From contig NZ_CP059733.1 in the NCBI RefSeq assembly GCF_000948985.2, positions 5,332,001-5,396,000 of the forward strand: a stretch of 64,000 nucleotides of DNA. The letters are read 5' to 3'. Position numbers and translations under genes: made by a program. The stretch is from Thalassomonas viridans (GTDB lineage Bacteria; Pseudomonadota; Gammaproteobacteria; Enterobacterales; Alteromonadaceae). Each line of letters starts with the position of its first letter. Position 1 is the first letter of the stretch. Positions 26,273-33,813 of this stretch are shown here, piece by piece. The notes below the pieces were generated by a model. That model saw only the letters and a list, made by a program, of their open reading frames with translations, searched no databases and had not been told where the DNA came from.

Positions 26273-26491
26273 ATGTTTACCGCAATGAGCCTCGCCGGAG
26301 CCTTACCTTAAAGAGCCCGGTCTCTACCTGAAACAAGCACTATACCTCATTATCCGGCCTCAGGTGCAATTAAAGTGACAATAACGACAAAAAGCCTGCC
26401 AAAACAACTAAAAACATATAAGGCTGGCCTTACAGGAAAACTCCGCAATACTTAATAAAGTTGTCGCAAAATAGTAATTTGAGTATGTACT

Positions 26492-26662
26492 ATGGTTTCT
26501 GATGAAATAAGCCGTATCAAACTCTTGTCAGAAAGGATTTACCAGCGAGATGCCAGCATTGAAGAAATGAAGGAATTTAACCTGTTGCTGGAGCAATACC
26601 GGCATTCGACTGCCGATGACCTGATAGCCGCCTTTATCCGGGAAGACAACTCCGGCGCCTGA
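26492..26662 (+). CDS. Small conserved hypothetical protein
   Basis: 56 residues (MVSDEISRIKLLSERIYQRD...), highly charged and helical throughout, ending FIREDNSGA. It has protein-like composition and sits in the same direction as the yajD gene 92 bp downstream. No family known. The ribosome site is weak. Confidence 0.5.
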   Translation: MVSDEISRIKLLSERIYQRDASIEEMKEFNLLLEQYRHSTADDLIAAFIREDNSGA

Positions 26663-26754
26663 GCAAACCGGCTAATTCAGGCAACCGGCAGTATTTGCCA
26701 TCAAATACACTTGTCTCTACAATGGGGCTATTAACCATAGCACAGGCAAGTACC

Positions 26755-27099
26755 ATGTCATCAGATAAGTTAGGCACCAGCCTTGATTACAAGCGCAAAG
26801 AGCAGGGATACCGGGACCAGGCGCTAAAATTATATCCCTGGGTGTGCGGCCGTTGCGCCCGTGAATTCGTCTATTCCAACCTTAAGGAATTAACGGTTCA
26901 TCATATAGATCATGATCATACCAATAACCCCAGCGACGGCAGCAACTGGGAACTGTTATGCCTGTATTGTCACGACAATGAACATGCCAAGTATACCGAC
27001 CACGCCCAGTACCAGACGGAAGTGGTTGCCGGGGAAAACAACCACGAAGCGGCAACTTTCAATCCTTTTGCCGATTTAAAGTCTATGATGAAAAAATAA
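26755..27099 (+). CDS. yajD: YajD-like HNH nuclease-family protein
   Basis: 114 residues from the ATG at 26755; the frame is open further upstream but the family starts here. It closely matches E. coli YajD as I recall it: GYRDQALKLYPWVCGRCARE, EFVYSNLKELTVHHIDHDHT, GSNWELLCLYCHDNEH and NPFADLKSMM. The two CxxC pairs bind zinc and HHIDHDHTNNP...H forms the HNH beta-beta-alpha-metal site. Predicted nuclease; the biological role is unproven. Confidence 0.93.
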   Translation: MSSDKLGTSLDYKRKEQGYRDQALKLYPWVCGRCAREFVYSNLKELTVHHIDHDHTNNPSDGSNWELLCLYCHDNEHAKYTDHAQYQTEVVAGENNHEAATFNPFADLKSMMKK

Positions 27100-27153
27100 T
27101 CCCGCTAAACGGACAATGCCAGCTTTCACCAGCCATTGTCCGCCGGCAACTCT

Positions 27154-27936
27154 TTAGCCGGAAGGCATAGCCAGGATAAAGGGAATATCCAGCGCCTCCT
27201 GATAAACCACCAGCTCGGTTTCCTGCTTCATTCTCGCATAAACCGCCATGCGGTCTGCCAGTTCGTTACCCTCGATATTGGCATGGCCTTTGACATGGGT
27301 AATAAAAAGCTGGCTTTTAAGTTGTTCATATAAGGCAAAACTGCGCTGGATAATCTCCAGGTTCTTAATTTCTTCTCCCTTGCCCCGGGTCCAACCCTTC
27401 GCCTGCCAGCCCTTGGCCCACTTGGTGATACAGTCTATGGAATATTTGGAGTCGGACAGTATTTCCACCGTTTTTCCCTGGCCGATATAAGTTTGCGCCA
27501 GCAGCATAGACTCCAGGATACCGCCGAGTTCCGCGGTATTATTGGTGCCCATAGGCTGATATAGCCCGTACCTGAGCTCGGTTAACACCGAGCTTTCATA
27601 AATTGCCAGCCCGGTGCCGGACTTGCCCGGATTGGGGGAGCAAGCGCCGTCACAGTAGATTTGTACCTGCGCCGACTTCCCCGGCTTTTGGCTCTGCCCC
27701 TGGTAACCCGGCCCGGATGCCTTATTGCCACCGCCGGAAGTTTTACCTTTTGCCAGTGACCTTTGCATCAGCGCCTTGGTATAAGACTGGGCAAAAGCGG
27801 CTTCGGCTTCTGCTAAGGAAGGAAAACCCATGTATTGGGCGTCTGAGCGGCCGTCAATTAAGGCCTTGGTCTCGGGCCAGGAAGTAAAAATCCCGGTTTT
27901 GGCCCCTTTCCAGACAACGTAAAATTTCTTACTCAT
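27154..27936 (-). CDS. Ribonuclease H family protein with N-terminal hybrid-binding domain
   Basis: 260 residues from the ATG at 27936 (MSKKFYVVWKGAKTGIFTSW); the longer frame start is not supported. Residues 1-50 form the RNase H1 N-terminal (viroplasmin-like) domain that binds RNA/DNA hybrids (VVWKGAKTGIFTSWPET and YMGFPSLAEAEAAF). After a G/K/S-rich linker, the RNase H domain shows its catalytic acidic residues: YCDGACSPNPG, NTAELGGILE, ILSDSKYSIDC and HANIEGNELADRMA. It degrades RNA in hybrids. Confidence 0.93.
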   Translation of the reverse strand: MSKKFYVVWKGAKTGIFTSWPETKALIDGRSDAQYMGFPSLAEAEAAFAQSYTKALMQRSLAKGKTSGGGNKASGPGYQGQSQKPGKSAQVQIYCDGACSPNPGKSGTGLAIYESSVLTELRYGLYQPMGTNNTAELGGILESMLLAQTYIGQGKTVEILSDSKYSIDCITKWAKGWQAKGWTRGKGEEIKNLEIIQRSFALYEQLKSQLFITHVKGHANIEGNELADRMAVYARMKQETELVVYQEALDIPFILAMPSG

Positions 27937-28098
27937 TCTTTTTTCTGTTCTTGGCTTGAATAAGCGGATGATAAAGGGCTTTGCTGCGCTAACCAAGAAA
28001 AATCATAACCGCCGCCAACAATAGCTGAAATCGACCTTTAACATTTACCAATATTTGTTATGGTAAACAGGACGCTTTAACCACCAGGGAGGAATAAT

Positions 28099-28773
28099 AT
28101 GCACCAAAGATATAAACTAACAAGAAACTTTTTGGCCCGGCTCGGCGCCGCCTTAATGCTATTCGTTTTATCGGCACAGGCCCCGGCAAAGACAGGCGCT
28201 GCTTTCCCTGGCATAAATACCGATAAGGTTGCGATAAAATCGGTTGAGCCTTTTCACTTTTTCTATACCCGCATCCGGACGGAAAAACATAACCTGGCGG
28301 ATAAGATAAAAACCAAAGCCATGGACATGGGCGCTAAGCTCGCCAAACGCTCCAGCGCCAAAATAAACGGCCCTTTGATGCTCAGTTACCAAAGCGATAC
28401 ACAGCAAAATACACAACAGGTAACCGCCGATATAGGCTTTCCGGTATCGAAAAGAACCAAGCGCCTGCCCCCCTATAAATACCGTAAGGCCAAAGCCTTT
28501 GACTGTGCTTCCTTAACCTTTACCGGTCCCCCGGCAGAGCTGGAGCAACAATGGCGGCATTTATACCGCTTTGCCCGGGAGCAGCAGCTAAGCCTCAACG
28601 GTGAAAGCCGTATGTTGCTGTTATCCGGCGAGGAAAACGGCAACATCCATGTGGAACTGCAATTAGGCATCAAAGCAAGAGCCAAGGCAAAGGCCAGGCA
28701 GGAAAATCCCAATCCCGGCAACAACGGCAGCATCACCGCCCGGTTATTACCGGAGAGCACCACGGGAAAATAA
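28099..28773 (+). CDS. Hypothetical secreted basic protein
   Basis: 224 residues with a GGAGG ribosome site and a signal peptide (LARLGAALMLFVLSAQAPA). The mature part is lysine/arginine-rich (FPVSKRTKRLPPYKYRKAKAF) with one cysteine. A mid-region KSVEPFHFFYTRIR and a later LSLNGESRMLLLSGEENG look like a small beta domain. No family recognised. It is a single gene ahead of the cyclophilin gene. Confidence 0.6.
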   Translation: MHQRYKLTRNFLARLGAALMLFVLSAQAPAKTGAAFPGINTDKVAIKSVEPFHFFYTRIRTEKHNLADKIKTKAMDMGAKLAKRSSAKINGPLMLSYQSDTQQNTQQVTADIGFPVSKRTKRLPPYKYRKAKAFDCASLTFTGPPAELEQQWRHLYRFAREQQLSLNGESRMLLLSGEENGNIHVELQLGIKARAKAKARQENPNPGNNGSITARLLPESTTGK

Positions 28774-28868
28774 TTTAGCCATTACACAGCTAACCACTTG
28801 TTTCTTTATGGCTAAAAAGAATAAAGTATGCCCATAAAAATAATTTCATTACAAAATAGGAAATGATA

Positions 28869-29531
28869 ATGTCGAGTATCAGCAAAAAACTTCTGGTCTG
28901 GAGCACGTCGGCCCTGCTGCTGGCCGGCCTGGGAGCCTGTAGCGATAAAGATCAGGCGCTTAAAAAAGCCGATAACCTGATCGCCAGCCAGCAAATCGAT
29001 AAAAGCCAGAGCGACTGGAAAACCAAGCTTAAGCAGCCGGAAATGATGGAATTTACCGAAGGCAAAAGTTATATCTGGGATCTGGAAACCAATCAGGGTA
29101 AGTTATCCATCAAGCTTAAGCCGGAAGTGGCGCCTATGCACGTCAGCAGCACCATCTACCTAACCCAGCTGGGCTTTTACGACGGTTTAACCTTTCACCG
29201 GGTGATCCCCGGCTTTATGGCCCAGGGGGGAGATCCTTTAGGTAACGGCCGGGGCAATCCGGGTTATAAATACGACGGCGAATTCTCCGATACCGTATCC
29301 CACGACAAAGCGGGGATCTTAAGCATGGCCAATGCCGGGCCGGGCACCGACGGCAGCCAGTTTTTTATCACCTTTAAACCAACGCCTTTCCTTGACGGCA
29401 AGCACACCATTTTCGGTGAAGTGATCGAAGGTTTAGATACCACCCTGGCGAAACTGGAAAAACTGGGCAGCCGCCGCGGTACACCGACCGAGCCCTTGAT
29501 GATCAACAAGGCCAGTATCCGGGTGCTTTAA
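28869..29531 (+). CDS. Cyclophilin-type peptidyl-prolyl isomerase lipoprotein
   Basis: 220 residues from the ATG at 28869, where AGGA is well spaced. A lipobox (LLLAGLGAC) makes it a lipoprotein. The cyclophilin core is complete: [20 protein letters not shown] (with the catalytic Arg), [30 protein letters not shown], and [15 protein letters not shown]. It catalyses proline cis-trans isomerisation on envelope proteins. A strong terminator follows. Confidence 0.94.
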   Translation: MSSISKKLLVWSTSALLLAGLGACSDKDQALKKADNLIASQQIDKSQSDWKTKLKQPEMMEFTEGKSYIWDLETNQGKLSIKLKPEVAPMHVSSTIYLTQLGFYDGLTFHRVIPGFMAQGGDPLGNGRGNPGYKYDGEFSDTVSHDKAGILSMANAGPGTDGSQFFITFKPTPFLDGKHTIFGEVIEGLDTTLAKLEKLGSRRGTPTEPLMINKASIRVL

Positions 29532-29548
29532 CACCATAAAACAAACCT

Positions 29549-29582
29549 GAGCCCGCAGCTTGCCTCGGGCTCTTTTCTTTTT
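29549..29582 (+). terminator. Rho-independent terminator of the cyclophilin gene
   Basis: Stem GAGCCCG / CGGGCTC (29549-29555 and 29566-29572) followed by TTTTCTTTTT, 18 bp after the stop. Confidence 0.9.
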
Positions 29583-29643
29583 ACGCATGAAGCTTATCGG
29601 CTCGCCTCTCATCGAAAAAGGCCCAATCACGGGAGCATAATTC

Positions 29644-30348
29644 ATGAGCTATCAGAGCATAAGCGAACATTTAACCGCACTGGCCAACCCAGAAATTGCC
29701 GCACACTCGCAAGGTTTCTTTAAAACAGCCAAAGGCGAATACGGCTATGGCGATAAATTTCTCGGTATCCGGGTGCCGGTATTGCGCCAGCAGGTCAAGC
29801 ACTTTAAGAAAACCTCCCTGGCAACCGCCGAGCAGGTATTATCTTCCCCTTACCATGAAATCAGGCTGTTTGCCTTGCTGCTCCTGGTGTACCGCTTCCA
29901 GCGGGCTGACGAAGCGGAGCGGGAAGCCATTTACCACCTTTACCTGAAAAATACCCAGCATATCAACAACTGGGATCTGGTGGACAGTTCCGCCCATGTT
30001 ATTGTCGGCGGCTACCTGCTAGACAGAGATAAAGCGCCGCTAACGCAACTGGCGCAATCAAATATTTTATGGGAGCGCAGGATCGCCATTATCGCTACCC
30101 TGCACTTTATCAAACACGGCCAATACACCCCGACCCTGACCATAGCCGAGCTATTACTCACCGACTCTCATGACCTGATCCATAAAGCCGTAGGATGGAT
30201 GCTCAGGGAGCTGGGCAAGCGGAAACTGGCCCTGGAACAGGAGTTTTTACAACAGCATTATAAAAACATGCCCAGAACCATGCTCAGGTACAGCATTGAA
30301 AAATTTAGCAAAGCAGAAAGGGACAGATATTTACGCGGCCTTGTCTAG
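29644..30348 (+). CDS. DNA alkylation repair protein, AlkD-like
   Basis: 234 residues built of helical HEAT-like repeats. Family motifs are KTAKGEYGYGDKFLGIRVP near the start, HEIRLFALLLLVYRF, the NNWDLVDSSAHVIVGGYLL segment with the key W-D-L-V-D, and LIHKAVGWMLRELGKR. AlkD-type proteins remove bulky or positively charged alkylated purines without base flipping. GGGAG precedes the ATG. It stands alone. Confidence 0.92.
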   Translation: MSYQSISEHLTALANPEIAAHSQGFFKTAKGEYGYGDKFLGIRVPVLRQQVKHFKKTSLATAEQVLSSPYHEIRLFALLLLVYRFQRADEAEREAIYHLYLKNTQHINNWDLVDSSAHVIVGGYLLDRDKAPLTQLAQSNILWERRIAIIATLHFIKHGQYTPTLTIAELLLTDSHDLIHKAVGWMLRELGKRKLALEQEFLQQHYKNMPRTMLRYSIEKFSKAERDRYLRGLV

Positions 30349-30441
30349 TCCGTAACTTTCAGAAAGACCGACAAAAGGTTAAATTTCACTCAGGTTTTGC
30401 CGCCTGCTGCCGATAACAGGCCATATGAACAGGAGTCCATT

Positions 30442-31542
30442 ATGGCTATCCATACGCTTGCAGTATCCCAACAGCAGCAGTATCAGCATACCCAAAGCAG
30501 CGGCCGCACCTTCAGCAGAATACGTCCGCAAACCTCCATGGCCGGCATCCTGAACCCGGAGCAAAGCCAAAGCCTTAGCCAGTCCCAAACGATAACGGAT
30601 GAGTTGTCAGCGGAAACCGGCATCAGCAACTCACCGGCATCAGGGCAAACGACTTATAACCGGCCACTCAATCCGCGCCTGGAATCCGTCAGACTTATTC
30701 TTGAAGCCTATTTCGGTAAGTCGCTGGAACTGGAAAAATACCAGGTTGACTTTTCCGGGCCAAGTGCAGACGGGCAAGATATCGCTCAGAATGCAGGGCA
30801 GGCAATCAATGCCGCCAATAACAGCTCAGAATTTGTGGTGCTCGACAACCAGGTCTTCAGGGCCGGCGAGCAGGTACAGGTTGAAGAGTGGTTCACGCGC
30901 CAGCAAAGCCTGAGCTACCAGATGCAGGGGGAATTCCTGCTTGATGACAAACAGCTCTCCCTGAATTATGAATTTAACATCAGCAGCGAAAGCACCCGCT
31001 ACCGCCGCTTTGCCGCCCGGGCGGCCAACCTGCAAGATCCCCTGCTGGTTCAGTTCGGCAGCCAGAGTCTGGGACATATAGAAGGCGGGCAGGAATTCGA
31101 TATCAACGGCGACAACAGCCTGGACACGTTGCCGGTATTTTCCGGCGATGTCGGCTATCTGGTGTTTGATAAAAATGCCAACGGCCGTGCCGATGACGGC
31201 AGCGAACTCTTTGGTCCCGCCACCGGCAACGGTTTTAATGAACTGGCGGCTTTTGACAGCAACCAGAACGGTTTTATCGACAAGGAAGACGAACACTTCG
31301 AGCAGCTGTACCTGTGGCAACCTGGCACGGCAGGAGAAAACGGTGAAGACCCGGGCTCGCAGCCGTCATGGCTGTCCCTGGATGAAGCCGGCATTATGGC
31401 GATAAACCTGTCGGCCATAGCGACCCCCTATACTTTTTATGACGAAAACGACCGGGTGCAGGCACAAATGCGCCAATCGAGTTTCGCCATAGGTGAAAAC
31501 GGCCGCGGCTACGGGGTACACCAGGTAGATGTGCGCATTTAG
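30442..31542 (+). CDS. Hypothetical protein with EF-hand-like calcium loops
   Basis: 366 residues from the ATG at 30442 (AGGAG ribosome site). The first 90 residues are Q/S-rich and low in complexity, with no signal peptide. A central domain resembles an uncharacterised beta-rich fold. Two Asp/Asn-rich loops, DKNANGRADDGSELFG and DSNQNGFIDKEDEHFE, match EF-hand or dockerin-like calcium-binding spacing, with a third possible loop at DINGDNSLDTLP. Homologues in Vibrio-related genomes are annotated only as hypothetical, as far as I recall. The next terminator is shared with the convergent beta-barrel gene. Confidence 0.7.
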   Translation: MAIHTLAVSQQQQYQHTQSSGRTFSRIRPQTSMAGILNPEQSQSLSQSQTITDELSAETGISNSPASGQTTYNRPLNPRLESVRLILEAYFGKSLELEKYQVDFSGPSADGQDIAQNAGQAINAANNSSEFVVLDNQVFRAGEQVQVEEWFTRQQSLSYQMQGEFLLDDKQLSLNYEFNISSESTRYRRFAARAANLQDPLLVQFGSQSLGHIEGGQEFDINGDNSLDTLPVFSGDVGYLVFDKNANGRADDGSELFGPATGNGFNELAAFDSNQNGFIDKEDEHFEQLYLWQPGTAGENGEDPGSQPSWLSLDEAGIMAINLSAIATPYTFYDENDRVQAQMRQSSFAIGENGRGYGVHQVDVRI

Positions 31543-31620
31543 CCCTGATATTTGGTTATCGAAGAATCCGGAGCAGCAAGCGAACAAACGCAACCTATCC
31601 CAGGACGGGGCATGGCAAAT

Positions 31621-31722
31621 ATCGCCATTCTTTCGCATCCATGTGATCATGGCATATCGCTCATCCTGAGCATCGCCATTCCTTCACATCCTTGTGATCA
31701 TGGCATACCGCTCATCCTGAGC
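31621..31722. repeat. 51-bp direct tandem repeat, two copies
   Basis: Two adjacent 51-bp units (31621-31671 and 31672-31722), differing at about six positions. Each contains ATCGCCATTC, GTGATCATGGCAT and GCTCATCCTGAGC. A third, diverged single unit is at 39872-39918. Confidence 0.85.
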
Positions 31723-31730
31723 ATAAAAAA

Positions 31731-31760
31731 GGCGGGAGCAAAACCTGCTCCCGCCTTTTA
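31731..31760. terminator. Bidirectional rho-independent terminator
   Basis: Perfect 10-bp stem GGCGGGAGCA / TGCTCCCGCC with a 5-base loop, six A residues on the left and TTTTA on the right. It serves both the forward gene ending at 31542 and the reverse operon ending at 31782. Confidence 0.93.
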
Positions 31761-31781
31761 TGTTTAAACAGCTATACCCGG

Positions 31782-32996
31782 CTAAAAATAACGCTCCACC
31801 GTCAGCTGCAGATGATCGTCATCTTTTATACTGTAAAGGCCGTCAAAGGGGTCGTTACTCTGGTACAAACGTATATCCAGGTTAACCTTATAATCCTCGC
31901 CGAAACGCCGGGTTGCCTCCATAATAAAACTCACCGCATTATGGTCAAGGTCGGCCCCCATGCCAAAGAGGATTTCACTGCTTTGCACGTCGTTAAAGGC
32001 CAGCCGGCTGCCGATAAACAAATCGTTTTGCATGGCTGCCCCGGTAGAACCGGCATCGGCTTCACCGCGGGAATCCCAGCCGTATTCCATCAGGAAACCA
32101 ACATCCGCCACCGTCTCCATCACTCCGACAAAGGTATATTCAAAGCCCGCCTGGGCGGCCCAGAAATTATCGCTTTCGGTATGACGGTAGATGCTTTCAA
32201 ACTTCCATAACCAGTCTTCTATGGTGGCCTGGACATCCAGCCCCAACTGGTCCATCTGCTGGTAATACGGCGTCAGCTCGGCCTGGCCGTTTTCTACTTT
32301 GACATTAAATACCGGCTCGCGGTTAGTACCGTGAAACCAGTAGCTGCCGATATCGAAAACCCCCAGGGTATGGCTCCAGCGCACGGCAAAATCCAGATGC
32401 TCCTGCCCGGCGGAAGACTCATATTCGGCGTCATCGCCGTTCACCACCACAGGGCCGCGCAAACGGCCGTCCCGGGAAGCGAAGGTACGCTCCCTAAACC
32501 CCGGCAACAGGTAGAGATCCACTATGCCCCAGTCTTTTACCAGGGATAAGTTGACCATCAGCTGCCCCAACTTATCTTCGCCGTCGACATCCTCGATGCT
32601 GTCGGTCTGGTTGATCACATCCACCAGGTGCTGGAATTCGGTGACCCCCCAGAACTCTTTGCGTATCCCCGCCCGCAGCTCCCAGTCGTCCCCGGCATGG
32701 ATATAGGAAAACTCCCGGATATCGCCGTGACTGCGTTCATCGTCCTGGTTATCCAGCCGGTAATAGGGCTTGAACGTCAGGCTGTCGTCGCCGTTATTCC
32801 AGCTCCAGTAGAATTCCGGCTCGGCAAACACCGAAAACTGGCTGCTGTCGAATTGTCCGGCATATTGGCTGTCATCGAAAAAATAACGCCCGTCTATGCC
32901 CACCTTGCCGCTTAGTTCAAACTCGCTGGCAAGCACGCAGGTGCTTGCCCCCAGGCCCATAGCCAGAGTCGTGGCCGCCAGCCATTTAGCCGCCAT
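31782..32996 (-). CDS. Outer-membrane beta-barrel protein of the RND operon
   Basis: 404 residues. A signal peptide (WLAATTLAMGLGASTCVLAS) is followed by alternating strands rich in W, Y, D and G, as in a porin-like barrel, ending with LQLTVERYF, a C-terminal aromatic that signals assembly by BAM. The sequence is acidic (DDSQYAGQFDSSQF, NGDDSLTFKPYYRLDNQDDE). Third gene of the RND / lipoprotein-sorting-protein operon, starting 1 bp after the preceding stop. It may be the outer-membrane partner or an exported-lipid acceptor; no specific family is assigned. Confidence 0.8.
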   Translation of the reverse strand: MAAKWLAATTLAMGLGASTCVLASEFELSGKVGIDGRYFFDDSQYAGQFDSSQFSVFAEPEFYWSWNNGDDSLTFKPYYRLDNQDDERSHGDIREFSYIHAGDDWELRAGIRKEFWGVTEFQHLVDVINQTDSIEDVDGEDKLGQLMVNLSLVKDWGIVDLYLLPGFRERTFASRDGRLRGPVVVNGDDAEYESSAGQEHLDFAVRWSHTLGVFDIGSYWFHGTNREPVFNVKVENGQAELTPYYQQMDQLGLDVQATIEDWLWKFESIYRHTESDNFWAAQAGFEYTFVGVMETVADVGFLMEYGWDSRGEADAGSTGAAMQNDLFIGSRLAFNDVQSSEILFGMGADLDHNAVSFIMEATRRFGEDYKVNLDIRLYQSNDPFDGLYSIKDDDHLQLTVERYF

Positions 32997-32997
32997 A

Positions 32998-33810
32998 TCA
33001 GCGCACCCGTTTCAATGAGTTTTTATTAAAATCACCGTCGGTTAAACCGGTTTTAAAGGCGTAGTTATCCCATTTCAATTCGGTGCTTTTGCCGTTTTGG
33101 TGATTGACCATTTCCATGCTGTCGGCGCGCCAGTGCTTATTCAGGTACTGCTGGTAACCCTTGTAGGTCAGGGTTTTCAACAGGGAGTTTTTACGGTCAT
33201 AAAAATCAACCTTTTGTATCAGGTAATGTTCCTTGTCTATCCAGACGATGCGGCGGGTATAACCGGAATTTTCATCCACCGGGAATTGTTCCACCTTAAA
33301 GCTGTCCAGGCCGTTGGCCGGTTCGTCCCCTAAATACTTGTAGGTATATTTTTCAATCTCAAATGAGCTTAAATCCTCGAAGGCAAACTCAGAGCCCATA
33401 AAAGGGCCGGACTTGTTGCGGGAAGAAATACGTTTCACCCGTTTCAATGCCGGCAAATACAGCCACTGATCGTCCGCCCCTACCGGGTGGGAAAAGCTTA
33501 AAAACGCCGTGCCTTTAACGTCCCTGGGTTTGTTGAAGATGGTCAGGCTTTTATCGCCGTCATTGGCCACCTCCATATTCCTCATTTTAATTTCCCGCAC
33601 GCTTTCCTGTCCCTGCTTGTTGCGCAGCAACATCAGCATGTCGGCGGTGCTGTCGGTCCAGCCGAGATCCCGCTCTTTGGATTCTTTGGAAATCGCCAGC
33701 CCTTTCTCCTGCGGGCTTTGCGCCAAGGCCATGCTGCTCATCAGCGTCATGGCCGCCGCAGCCAGTACCGCGGCAATTTTATTTTTCCTTGATAAGGTAG
33801 AGGTCAACAT
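32998..33810 (-). CDS. Outer membrane lipoprotein-sorting protein
   Basis: 270 residues. A signal peptide (IAAVLAAAAMTLMSSMALA) is followed by a LolA/LolB-like fold with family landmarks TADMLMLLRNKQGQESVREI, DQWLYLPALKRVKRISSRNK, SGPFMGSEFAFEDLSSFE and IWIDKEHYLIQKVDFYD-like text (seen as IVWIDKEHYLIQKVDFYD). In related genomes it is coded beside an RND permease, as here, where it follows the permease by 3 bp. It probably carries a lipid or hydrophobic molecule across the periplasm. Confidence 0.9.
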   Translation of the reverse strand: MLTSTLSRKNKIAAVLAAAAMTLMSSMALAQSPQEKGLAISKESKERDLGWTDSTADMLMLLRNKQGQESVREIKMRNMEVANDGDKSLTIFNKPRDVKGTAFLSFSHPVGADDQWLYLPALKRVKRISSRNKSGPFMGSEFAFEDLSSFEIEKYTYKYLGDEPANGLDSFKVEQFPVDENSGYTRRIVWIDKEHYLIQKVDFYDRKNSLLKTLTYKGYQQYLNKHWRADSMEMVNHQNGKSTELKWDNYAFKTGLTDGDFNKNSLKRVR

Positions 33811-33813
33811 AAC

